A stretch of 13,957 bases of DNA from CAZABS01 sp964483635 (lineage in GTDB: Bacteria > Patescibacteriota > Minisyncoccia > Moranbacterales > UBA1568). The stretch covers positions 1 through 13,957 of the forward strand of contig CAZABS010000023.1 in NCBI GenBank assembly GCA_964483635.1, written 5' to 3'. The position numbers and the translations under genes are program-made. Each line of letters starts with the position of its first letter. The stretch's first letter is position 1. This document shows positions 6,711-12,966 of this stretch, in pieces. Under the pieces are notes generated by a model that had not been told where the DNA came from, made no database searches, and saw only the letters and a program-made list of their open reading frames with translations.

Positions 6711-6733
6711 CTCGAGCTTTTGTTCTCGAGAAC
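6711..6733. repeat. inverted repeat between rpsD and rpoA
   Basis: CTCGAG (6711-6716) and CTCGAG (6725-6730) can form a 6-bp hairpin with an 8-nt loop. The second copy is the centre of a perfect 12-bp palindrome GTTCTCGAGAAC (6722-6733). The structure ends 6 nt before the rpoA start codon, so it could hinder ribosome access or be bound by a dimeric protein. A T-rich run (TTTTTAACTTTTTTC) lies before it, not after, so it is not an intrinsic terminator on the plus strand. Confidence 0.5.
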
Positions 6734-6739
6734 TAACCT

Positions 6740-7552
6740 ATGCAAACCATTACTGCTCCACACGCGCCAAAAGTCACCCTGTTAGGTGACAATCACGCCA
6801 AGTTTGAGGTCGGGGGATGTTATCCCGGTTATGGTGCAACGCTCGGGAACGCCTTGCGTCGGGTGCTCCTCTCGTCTCTTCCTGGTGCAGCGGCTCGTTC
6901 CGTCAAAATCAAAGGGGTTTCTCATGAGTTCTCAACTATTCCTGGCGTTGTGGAGGACGTGGTACAGATTATCTTGAACCTGAAGCAGGTGCGTTTTCGA
7001 TCACACTCTGATGAACCAGTCACCGTCTCGCTCAAGATGAAGGGTGAGGGAGTAGCGACCGGAAAAGATATCAAATGCTCCTCTTCTGTTGAGGTCGTGA
7101 ATCCAGATCAGGTAATTGCCACTCTTTCAGATAAGAAGGCTGAACTCGAAATGGAGATCGTTGTTGATCGTGGTCTCGGTTATATCGCGGTGGAGAGTCG
7201 TGAAAATGAAGAGCGCGAAATCGGTGAGATCGCCATTGACGCTATCTATACTCCGGTAAAGCGCGTGAACTATGAAGTCGAAAACATGCGCGTTGGTAAG
7301 CGAACTGACTACGACAAAATTACACTTGAAGTCGTTACGGATGGAAGTCTTTCTCCGCTCGAAGCCTGGAATCAAGCCGTAGCTATTCTCGTGGCGCAAT
7401 TCACTGGCCTCGAAGCTTCACTCGAAGTCGTGGAAGCGGGAGAGGAAGTAGCTGAAGTTGTCGAAGCTCCAGTAATGGAGGAGACAATCGTTGAAGAAAA
7501 AACTGAAAAGAAGGAGAAGAAAGAAAAGAAGGAGAAGAAAAGTGAAGAATAA
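6740..7552 (+). CDS. rpoA: RNA polymerase alpha subunit lacking the C-terminal domain
   Basis: The alpha dimer scaffolds beta and beta' assembly. The N-terminal domain is complete: PGYGATLGNALRRVLLSSLP (29-48), FSTIPGVVEDV (64-74), EIGEIAIDAIYTPVKRVNY (160-178) and the dimerisation end TDGSLSPLEAW (200-210). After about residue 232 there is no helix-hairpin-helix CTD; the usual L-x-LSVRSYNCLKRA and NFGKKSLxEI motifs are absent. Instead come an acidic linker (231-252) and a Lys/Glu tail (253-270). Total length is 270 aa against about 315-330 in most bacteria. The TAA stop is followed by rplQ in normal order, so this looks like a real short form and not a frameshift, although I did not find CTD remnants in the 23-nt gap. 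Without the CTD, UP-element and CRP-type contacts should be missing. Confidence 0.95.
   Translation: MQTITAPHAPKVTLLGDNHAKFEVGGCYPGYGATLGNALRRVLLSSLPGAAARSVKIKGVSHEFSTIPGVVEDVVQIILNLKQVRFRSHSDEPVTVSLKMKGEGVATGKDIKCSSSVEVVNPDQVIATLSDKKAELEMEIVVDRGLGYIAVESRENEEREIGEIAIDAIYTPVKRVNYEVENMRVGKRTDYDKITLEVVTDGSLSPLEAWNQAVAILVAQFTGLEASLEVVEAGEEVAEVVEAPVMEETIVEEKTEKKEKKEKKEKKSEE
7505..7540 (+). repeat. two tandem 18-bp units in the rpoA tail
   Basis: Positions 7505-7522 and 7523-7540 are identical 18-bp, all-purine units (GAAAAGAAGGAGAAGAAA). Together with the next two bases they make a 38-nt polypurine tract. In frame they encode Glu/Lys repeats of the alpha tail. Exact duplication suggests slippage, so tail length may vary between strains. 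Confidence 0.85.
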
Positions 7553-7575
7553 TCCCGAGATTGTAACCGTTTCCT

Positions 7576-7944
7576 ATGCAACATCGCGTTAAAGGTCGAA
7601 TCCTCAGCCGCCGAACAGGCCAACGACATGCGCTCCTCAAGACCATGCTCGGGAGCTTGATTATGCGCGAGCGGATTACCACGACCGAGGCCAAGGCCAA
7701 AGAGCTCAAGAACCATATTGATCAGCTTATCAACAAGGGGAAGCGGGCTGCCGCAGCTGATAAGGCTAAGCGTCAAGCGGTGCTGCGCGATCTCCGAATC
7801 CGTCTTTCGGTTGAAGCGACGCAGAAAATTTCTGGAGAATTCGCTAAGCGTTTTGAGACTCGAAAGAGTGGATATGTCCGAGTGGTGAAACTCGATGCCC
7901 GAAAGGGAGATGGGGCGAAAATGGCTGTGATTGAATTTGTCTAA
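7576..7944 (+). CDS. rplQ: 50S ribosomal protein L17
   Basis: A large-subunit protein near the peptide exit tunnel. The 122-aa product opens MQHRVKGRILSRRTGQRHAL, close to the family start (MRHrkxgrkLgRxxxhRxAl), and keeps TTTEAKAKELK (36-46) and the C-terminal strand RVVKLDARKGDGAKMAVIEF (102-121). Its place directly after rpoA is the usual one. It starts 23 nt after the rpoA stop with TTTCCTATG and no SD. Confidence 0.95.
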   Translation: MQHRVKGRILSRRTGQRHALLKTMLGSLIMRERITTTEAKAKELKNHIDQLINKGKRAAAADKAKRQAVLRDLRIRLSVEATQKISGEFAKRFETRKSGYVRVVKLDARKGDGAKMAVIEFV

Positions 7945-7948
7945 ACGT

Positions 7949-8365
7949 ATGGCTACCAAGAAAGCAACTGAAATCTTACGAACGAAACACCTCTTTGATG
8001 CTCAAGGAAAGGTGCTCGGCCGTTTGGCAACTGAAATTGCTGGGCTTCTTTCTGGGAAGCGCAAGGTTGGCTATGCTCCAAACGTTGACGCAGGCGATGT
8101 CGTGATGGTGATCAATACCGATGGCATCGAGGTCACTGGTAACAAGAAAACTGACAAAGTCTATCATCGTTTTTCTGGTTACCCAGGTGGAATCACCACT
8201 ATTTCTTTCCGTGATCAGCGAAAGAAGGATTCAACCAAGCTTATTTACCAGGCTGTTTACGGTATGCTCCCCAAAAATAAACTCAGAGCTCGGATGCTTC
8301 GTCGTTTGCATCTCGTGAAGACTGGAGATCACAAATTTACTAACATTGACGTGACGCACGCCTAA
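7949..8365 (+). CDS. rplM: 50S ribosomal protein L13
   Basis: An early-assembling large-subunit protein. From ATG 7949 the 138-aa product has FDAQGKVLGRLATEIAGLL (16-34), GDVVMVINTDGIEVTGNK (49-66), YHRFSGYPGG (72-81), AVYGMLPKNKL (102-112) and LHLVKTGDH (120-128). An in-frame ATG at 7931 would add six residues but sits inside rplQ. 7949, 4 nt after the rplQ stop, is preferred and gives the MATKKATE start also seen in the next gene (MATKKETT). No SD is present. Confidence 0.95.
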   Translation: MATKKATEILRTKHLFDAQGKVLGRLATEIAGLLSGKRKVGYAPNVDAGDVVMVINTDGIEVTGNKKTDKVYHRFSGYPGGITTISFRDQRKKDSTKLIYQAVYGMLPKNKLRARMLRRLHLVKTGDHKFTNIDVTHA

Positions 8366-8369
8366 TCCT

Positions 8370-8869
8370 ATGGCAACCAAGAAAGAAACCACAACAGCAC
8401 CCAAGACGAAAAAACCTCCTCTCAAGAAGGTTGAGAAGAAAGTCGAAGAGAAGGTTGTCGCCAAGGCTACGCCAAAGGCGGAGAAGTATGTGTACGCTGT
8501 CGGACGACGCAAGACTGCTGTGGCACAAATTCGATTTTTTTCTGGTGCCAAGGCGGATGGTTTTGAAGTGATAGTGAACGGCCGCCCCTACACGGAATAT
8601 TTTAATACCTTTGAACAGCGCGAAGCCGTAGTGGCTCCGCTCAAGGCTCTCGGAAAAGAAAGTGCCAAGCTCACCGTGCATGTCATGGGAGGTGGACTCT
8701 CTGGACAAGCTGATGCCGTGAAACTTGGAATTGCAAGGGCTCTGGTTGAAGAAGATGTGCTCGTTCGCCCAGTTTTGAAAGCCGGGAAACTCCTTACGCG
8801 TGATCCTCGTGCAGTTGAGCGAAAGAAACCAGGACTCAAGAAAGCTCGTCGTGCTCCGCAATGGGCGAA
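8370..8869 (+). CDS. rpsI: 30S ribosomal protein S9, 3' end in assembly gap
   Basis: S9 reaches the P-site tRNA with its C-terminal tail. The core starts near residue 39: YVYAVGRRKTAVAQIRF (40-56), GGGLSGQADAVKLGIARAL (107-125) and DPRAVERKKPGLKKARRAPQ (145-164). Family members end QFSKR, so QWA-K/N at the gap edge means only one or two codons and the stop are hidden. The first 38 residues are an extra Lys/Glu/Thr/Pro-rich extension. The pair rplM-rpsI is a universal bacterial unit, here joined to the alpha operon. It starts 4 nt after rplM with AATCCTATGG and no SD. Confidence 0.94.
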
Positions 8870-8969
8870 NNNNNNNNNNNNNNNNNNNNNNNNNNNNNNN
8901 NNNNNNNNNNNNNNNNNNNNNNNNNNNNNNNNNNNNNNNNNNNNNNNNNNNNNNNNNNNNNNNNNNNNN
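8870..8969. other. assembly gap (100 N)
   Basis: Exactly 100 undetermined bases, the conventional filler for a gap of unknown length. The true distance between rpsI and the minus-strand genes is therefore unknown, and the gap could hide the rpsI stop, terminators or whole genes. Confidence 0.98.
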
Positions 8970-8970
8970 T

Positions 8971-10134
8971 TCAGTTTTCTATAAAAGCGAGGATTTTTTT
9001 CTGAGCGCGCACTTCGTTTTCGTTTGAAGGATGTTTGTGCGGAGCATCGAGTTTATGGTAGAGATCATGAATCACATATTTTGTGAGCGTTGGTTCGGTA
9101 AACTCGATCTCTGCCTCTCGAATGAGAATTTCGAGAGCAAGGAGCGGATGATAGGGGTTTTTGTACGCCCGATCACTTGAGGTAAGCGCATCGTAGACAT
9201 CCATTGAGCGTAAGATAGAGAGCTCAAATCCCAAGCGGAGCGCAGAAATTTCTGATGGGTAGCGTTCATATCGAATGGGTCGGTCTTCATAGTCATGGTG
9301 GTGTGAAGCAATGTCGGAGACAACATACATTTTCCGGCGTCGGAGAATAGCTTTGGTAGCTCTTTGATGATACTCAAGCACTTTTCGGAATGTATCATGT
9401 GCAGAGATTCCATGTTGCTCGAGCTCCTTGAGCACGACAGGATCAAAAAATTTTTCTATTGGAACGATATTGAGAGGGTTAGTTTTTTCGAGAGCGTGAA
9501 TTCGGAAAAAATAATCATCGAGCTCAACTTCATCAAGCGATGCGAGTTTCGTCGGATCAAAATATTCGGGTTCGTTTCGCTCCGCTGCCCATTCATTGGC
9601 ACGCCTTCCCCATTCACGGCGAGAATGATTGTCATGGAGTATTTCACGAGGGATGGCAGTTTTTCCAATATCATGGAAGAGCGCAGCAAACATGAGATCT
9701 TGGAGTGACCCTTGTTCCCTCTCTGTTTGTGCTCGCAGATAGGCGGCAGTTTGGCCATCACCACTTGCCATATCGTAGACAAAGGAGCTGACGCGGAGCG
9801 AATGATCAAAAGTTTGTTGGTCGTAGGCTTCGAGTGTTGCGAGCATTTCCCAGTGCTCTTCGGTGAGGAGTGAACCGAGTTTTTCGAGAATGTGATCAGC
9901 ATCTGGGAGCGATTTGAGACGTAGAATTCGTTCGTGGAGATCTTCGGGTTGATGTTTGAGTTTTGTCAGGAGGGCTTCAAAACCAGCTGAAAGTTCGCTT
10001 TCTGTCTGTTCTGAACGCGAGCGCTCATTTCCACTCATGCCACCACCGATCGATTCACGTTCATCGGTGATATGGGTTTTTGCTCTTGAGATTTTTTCGG
10101 AATTTCGTCCAAAGATTCGGTCTTCGTACGACAT
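8971..10134 (-). CDS. HD-GYP-like HD-domain protein with degenerate GYP motif
   Basis: A predicted metal-dependent phosphohydrolase of the HD superfamily, 387 aa from ATG 10134. Residues 1-50 are hydrophilic and probably disordered. The HD core shows H111, the HD pair in LFHDIGKTAIP (152-162), LEYHQRATKAILR (253-265), SHHHDY (277-282) and MDVYDALTSSDRAY (311-324). These match the order of HD-GYP phosphodiesterases, which cleave cyclic di-GMP. However the HHExxDGxGYP signature reads HHHDYEDRPIRYERYP (278-293), so GYP is RYP. No GGDEF protein is in the window. An insert at about 165-245 separates the HD pair from the next His. An upstream ATG at 10242 would overlap the previous gene by 86 nt, so 10134 (CCTATG, 22 nt after that gene) is preferred. 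It is the second gene of the unit started by the PEGA protein. Confidence 0.75.
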   Translation of the reverse strand: MSYEDRIFGRNSEKISRAKTHITDERESIGGGMSGNERSRSEQTESELSAGFEALLTKLKHQPEDLHERILRLKSLPDADHILEKLGSLLTEEHWEMLATLEAYDQQTFDHSLRVSSFVYDMASGDGQTAAYLRAQTEREQGSLQDLMFAALFHDIGKTAIPREILHDNHSRREWGRRANEWAAERNEPEYFDPTKLASLDEVELDDYFFRIHALEKTNPLNIVPIEKFFDPVVLKELEQHGISAHDTFRKVLEYHQRATKAILRRRKMYVVSDIASHHHDYEDRPIRYERYPSEISALRLGFELSILRSMDVYDALTSSDRAYKNPYHPLLALEILIREAEIEFTEPTLTKYVIHDLYHKLDAPHKHPSNENEVRAQKKILAFIEN

Positions 10135-10156
10135 AGGGTGTTTTATCGGATTACTC

Positions 10157-11617
10157 CTATTGACCGAAGAGTCCTTGGGGTTCAGGGAAGACAAAGGAAA
10201 GCACTGATTGCTCAGCAAAAGTGAAGTAGAGGAGGTTTTCATCGAATGCCGTCATAATTGAGAGTGGCTCATGGGGAAAAGTAACGAGATCCGAGAGTGA
10301 ACGATGGTCTCGATGGTCAAGTTCTACCACTTTGACGGTGTTTCCGTGGAGAAACAAAATATGTTCGTAATCCTCACTCCAGACGGGGCTCGCTATTGGA
10401 TCGGAAAAGCGCGCGATTTGGAGAATCGAATTTTCTGCCCGCTCTGGCTGCACTTCCCATGGGCGGAAGAAATAGACATTGATCTCATTCCGGCTGAAGA
10501 ACAGGAGCTTCTTGCCATCATCAGAAAATTGAATATCGCTGACATTACTTCCAATTTCTCTGAAACCGTATTCTTGATCAGGGGATTGGTTGTAAACGAA
10601 GAGTCGTCGCTTTCCCGTGCGTTCGAGGAATGCCAAACGATCTTCATCGTAGACAACGAGTGTGGCGGCTTGGATGTTCAGATGATCAGGGACTCCTGGA
10701 GTAATGTGCTCTGGTGTCGGAGCAGCGTCGCTTCCTCGAAAACGTTCGATATGACCATCCGACTCATGGACGCCGTAGAGGAAATTCCCGGAGAAATTTG
10801 CGGTGCGTATTCCCGATGACTTGAAGAGGGGAGTGGGAGTTTCTTGACTCAGATCAAGCTCGTACACATCACGATCAACAAGATAAAAAAATCTCGCTTG
10901 GCTATTCGGAAGAAACCCAATACGGTCGATTGATCGGTCAGGATGAAGGGTGCGGAGCGAGAGTGTTTCTCGAGTATTGGTATTGAGGAGGACGCTGGTG
11001 GAGCGATTTTCTTGAGTGAATGGAAAAAAAATCCAATTTCCGTCGGGTGACCAGCTCACACCAGTCGAAAGTGGATCAAACGTGGCATCAGTTGTTGTGA
11101 AGAGCTCGCTTGCCACACCAGTATTGCGATTGAGGAGGACGAGACTCAAAGTGCCCCCGCGTTCTTTGACGAGAGCAAACAGCTGGGTTTCTGGACCAGG
11201 GAAAATACGGAGTGTTCCTTCGGTTGCGGGGAGCTCTGTTTCCACGTATTCCTCTCGCGTGAGGAGAATATTCCAAAATTCAGTTGAACGTCCACTGGTC
11301 ACCAGGGCATGCCGTTTCCAGGGGAGATATCCCGGAGCGGATACCTCAACTTGGTGTTCACCGGGCATGAGGCCAGTAATATGCATGGAGTTATTGAGAA
11401 TACCGAGACTTTGTGCGGAAACTGGTTCACCATCCAGAGTGACCACAACTTCTTGGGGGATTGTCTTAAGCGTGATGGAGCCAGAATAGACAAATATTCC
11501 TCGTTCAAAACTATAGCGGTATCCAAAGGCAAAAAAGAGGACGACGGCTGTGGTAATCCCAAAGGCCGCAATAAATCCGAAAAAAAGGAGGCGTCGCAAA
11601 CGTTTATACGCAATCAT
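10157..11617 (-). CDS. membrane-anchored PEGA-domain / beta-propeller protein
   Basis: From ATG 11617 the protein has 486 aa. A short basic N terminus (MIAYKRLRR) leads into one transmembrane segment (about 10-32), so the rest is probably outside the membrane. Residues about 46-110 form a PEGA domain: SGSITLKTIPQEVVVTLDGE (46-65), then MPGEHQVEVSAPGYLPWKR (84-102). The remainder is rich in beta strands with repeated propeller-type motifs such as VSWSPDGNWIFF and IQFSDDGKKLLFF, as in TolB/WD40-like folds. PEGA domains are often found in surface proteins; the function here is unknown. The ATG at 11641 lies upstream of the predicted -10 box and is rejected. The HD-GYP-like gene follows 22 nt after the stop, suggesting a shared role. 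GC falls to 40% in one sampled line. Confidence 0.8.
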   Translation of the reverse strand: MIAYKRLRRLLFFGFIAAFGITTAVVLFFAFGYRYSFERGIFVYSGSITLKTIPQEVVVTLDGEPVSAQSLGILNNSMHITGLMPGEHQVEVSAPGYLPWKRHALVTSGRSTEFWNILLTREEYVETELPATEGTLRIFPGPETQLFALVKERGGTLSLVLLNRNTGVASELFTTTDATFDPLSTGVSWSPDGNWIFFPFTQENRSTSVLLNTNTRETLSLRTLHPDRSIDRIGFLPNSQARFFYLVDRDVYELDLSQETPTPLFKSSGIRTANFSGNFLYGVHESDGHIERFRGSDAAPTPEHITPGVPDHLNIQAATLVVYDEDRLAFLERTGKRRLFVYNQSPDQEYGFREIGSNVSDIQFSDDGKKLLFFSRNEINVYFFRPWEVQPERAENSILQIARFSDPIASPVWSEDYEHILFLHGNTVKVVELDHRDHRSLSDLVTFPHEPLSIMTAFDENLLYFTFAEQSVLSFVFPEPQGLFGQ

Positions 11618-11623
11618 AGGCCG

Positions 11624-11652
11624 AGTATACCACCTCACCAAATATTGGTGAA
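11624..11652 (-). promoter_or_regulatory. promoter of the PEGA/HD operon, probably leaderless
   Basis: Read on the minus strand, TTCACC (11652-11647, 4 of 6 matches) and a 17-bp spacer precede an extended -10 TGGTATACT (TATACT at 11629-11624). The ATG at 11617 begins just 7 nt after the -10 box, where transcription should start. The mRNA would therefore have no or almost no 5' leader. Confidence 0.6.
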
Positions 11653-11731
11653 TAGAGCCAAGAAGAGAAGTTTTTCCTCAAAATGGAGTATCGTGTGCTC
11701 TTCCCGACGAAGCGAGATAGATTGAGGGTGG

Positions 11732-11740
11732 TGGTATAAC
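11732..11740 (+). promoter_or_regulatory. possible extended -10 promoter, divergent from the PEGA operon
   Basis: TGGTATAAC (11732-11740) is an extended -10 with TATAAC. No good -35 is seen 17 bp upstream. A start near 11747 would fall just before a 10-codon ORF at 11749 and would also read into the membrane-protein gene at 11852. Confidence 0.4.
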
Positions 11741-11748
11741 CGAGAATT

Positions 11749-11781
11749 ATGGCTATTACAAAGGAAAAAATTGAGAGTTAA
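11749..11781 (+). CDS. possible 10-aa micro-ORF
   Basis: ATG 11749 encodes MAITKEKIES and stops with TAA at 11779-11781. It begins about 2 nt after the start predicted for the promoter at 11732-11740. The next ATG (11782) opens a 5-codon frame, MFEAF. No SD precedes it. Its position as the first start codon on that transcript is the only support; it may be chance or an upstream ORF tuning the 11852 gene. Confidence 0.2.
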   Translation: MAITKEKIES

Positions 11782-11795
11782 ATGTTTGAGGCGTT

Positions 11796-11825
11796 TTGAC
11801 ACGAGCATTTTTCGGGTGGTACACT
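11796..11825 (+). promoter_or_regulatory. sigma70-type promoter of the membrane-protein gene
   Basis: TTGACA (11796-11801), an 18-bp spacer and TACACT (11820-11825), with a TGG extension (11817-11819). Predicted start near 11832 leaves a leader of about 20 nt to ATG 11852. It shows that the longer frame beginning with TTG at 11771 is not the translated form from this transcript. Confidence 0.72.
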
Positions 11826-11851
11826 GGGGGCGTACTGGCTTACTTTTCCTT

Positions 11852-12349
11852 ATGCTTGATCGATTGCCGGCGTGGTTGTCAATTCCGAATCAGATTGCTG
11901 GAAGCCTCTCATTGATTCTCTTGTTTGTTGGCGTGTCGCTCCTCATGGGATTTGTCTTTGGTCGCTGGAAGCTCGTCAACATTCTCATCAATATATATAT
12001 CGCCGTGGCGATTGTGGGGATCCTGCCCCCAGCCTGGCTTGATTTTTCGGTGTATGCGCGTGGGGGAGCCTTCCTCATTCTCTTGGTTGTGCTGACGATG
12101 TTTGATGAGCGCCTTTTCGATATCCATATTACGAGCGCCGGAACGGATTTTTTTTGGCGGTTTTTTGTGACATCCTTTCTGGTGACCGGGGCAGTGATAT
12201 CGACCTTTTCTTCCTTCCTTCCCAAGGCCCTCGTACTTCAGTGGGTGACGCCCACGCTCTATAGCTATATCGGTTCGGAGTGGGCACTGCTTTTCTGGCT
12301 GGTGATGCCGCTCATCACTCTTTTTTTCATTAACAACCGTCTTCGCTAG
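11852..12349 (+). CDS. hypothetical multi-pass membrane protein, 165 aa
   Basis: I do not recognise the family. From ATG 11852 the protein is very hydrophobic, with likely membrane segments near residues 15-36, 41-59, 71-84, 101-122 and 143-161. Short charged turns occur at FGRWK (36-40) and FDERLFD (84-90), and the protein ends FINNRLR. No signal-peptidase site, catalytic motif or transporter signature stands out. The frame stays open upstream to a TTG at 11771, but that start lies before the TTGACA promoter at 11796, so ATG 11852 is chosen; it is preceded by TTTTCCTT, with no SD. The stop is directly followed by the next promoter (12351). Transport, channel or envelope roles are all possible. 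Confidence 0.7.
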   Translation: MLDRLPAWLSIPNQIAGSLSLILLFVGVSLLMGFVFGRWKLVNILINIYIAVAIVGILPPAWLDFSVYARGGAFLILLVVLTMFDERLFDIHITSAGTDFFWRFFVTSFLVTGAVISTFSSFLPKALVLQWVTPTLYSYIGSEWALLFWLVMPLITLFFINNRLR

Positions 12350-12350
12350 C

Positions 12351-12379
12351 TTGACATCTCGGTGAAAGCAGACTACTGT
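12351..12379 (+). promoter_or_regulatory. sigma70-type promoter of the 12439 gene
   Basis: TTGACA (12351-12356), a 17-bp spacer and TACTGT (12374-12379) start one base after the stop codon of the membrane-protein gene. Predicted start is near 12386, leaving a leader of about 53 nt that contains a strong SD. Confidence 0.7.
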
Positions 12380-12438
12380 CAAGTGAACTTTGTTGTTTTC
12401 CAATTACCACTTTTCCAGCCCAAAAGGAGGGGCTTTCT

Positions 12439-12828
12439 ATGTGGGACAATGAACAAGTGTTGCTTTCACTGGTGCGTCTTACAAGCGCCGAAAAGAAACT
12501 CGCGCCAGGGGTCACGCGGTACGATAACCTGAACCTCGGTGACCTGTTTGTCATCGAAACTCCGAGACGGATCGTGAGCCCCGACGATCTCCTCACTCTC
12601 CTCGGTGGGCGCAAGTGGTTCCACCAGTACAACCTGGAGGCACGGCCGCTCTTCACCTACATCATGCTCGATCTCGTGCGGGCGCCACAGGTTCCTTCTG
12701 CTGGTCTCGGCATTGGCGACGACAACAAGGTGTATCTTGGCGTTCACCTACTCAGTCGGTTCGAGAAATACGACTGGGACACGATTGCCAGCGCGCTGGG
12801 CAAGGCACTCCAAGGAACCCCATCCTAG
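12439..12828 (+). CDS. hypothetical protein, 129 aa
   Basis: I do not recognise this family. The product is soluble, with no signal peptide or membrane segment. It has a helical start (MWDNEQVLLSLVRLTSAEKKL), a short strand region LGDLFVIETPRR (33-44), the segment SPDDLLTLLGGRKWFHQYN (47-65) and a final helix KYDWDTIASALGKAL (110-124). ATG 12439 is preceded by AAAGGAGGGGC, one of the strongest SDs in the window. GC is about 58-63% in two sampled lines, as in pyrF-pyrE, and codons prefer C or G in third position. It has its own promoter and ends before a GC-rich hairpin, so it is a single-gene unit beside the rRNA operon. Confidence 0.8.
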   Translation: MWDNEQVLLSLVRLTSAEKKLAPGVTRYDNLNLGDLFVIETPRRIVSPDDLLTLLGGRKWFHQYNLEARPLFTYIMLDLVRAPQVPSAGLGIGDDNKVYLGVHLLSRFEKYDWDTIASALGKALQGTPS

Positions 12829-12860
12829 GAGGGCAGTTACATGAGACAGATTCTGGGGAG

Positions 12861-12896
12861 GCCCGGTTCCACATGTTGGAGCCGGGCTAAAATTTT
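12861..12896 (+). terminator. hairpin terminator after the 12439 gene
   Basis: GCCCGGTTCCA (12861-12871) pairs with TGGAGCCGGGC (12877-12887), an 11-bp stem with one G-U pair and a 5-nt loop, followed by TAAAATTTTA. The T run is short and interrupted, so termination may be partial, but its place 32 nt after the stop suits a terminator. Confidence 0.65.
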
Positions 12897-12940
12897 ATGA
12901 AATGAAAACCGTGGAGTTCGATGCACTCGAACTCCACGGT
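12897..12940 (-). terminator. intrinsic terminator of the minus-strand 12967 gene
   Basis: ACCGTGGAGTTCGA (12908-12921) and TCGAACTCCACGGT (12927-12940) are perfect 14-bp inverted arms with a 5-nt loop. Read on the minus strand, the hairpin comes 26 nt after the gene's stop and is followed by TTTCATTTCAT (the final T of the stem makes a run of four). On the plus strand it is followed by CTATCTTC, so it works best for the minus strand while backing up the other terminator. Confidence 0.75.
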
Positions 12941-12966
12941 CTATCTTCACGCCGGTTGGCTTTTGG

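Noticed and set aside
10135..10242. 36-residue N-terminal extension of the HD-GYP-like protein
   Set aside because: It would overlap the preceding PEGA gene by 86 nt and is low-complexity; ATG 10134 has the local CCTATG context.
10304..10819. 171-codon plus-strand frame
   Set aside because: It is antisense to the PEGA/propeller gene, which has a membrane anchor, PEGA domain and promoter.
12841..12900. 19-codon ORF after the 129-aa gene
   Set aside because: It spans the terminator hairpin; its residues come from the stem sequence and it has no other support.
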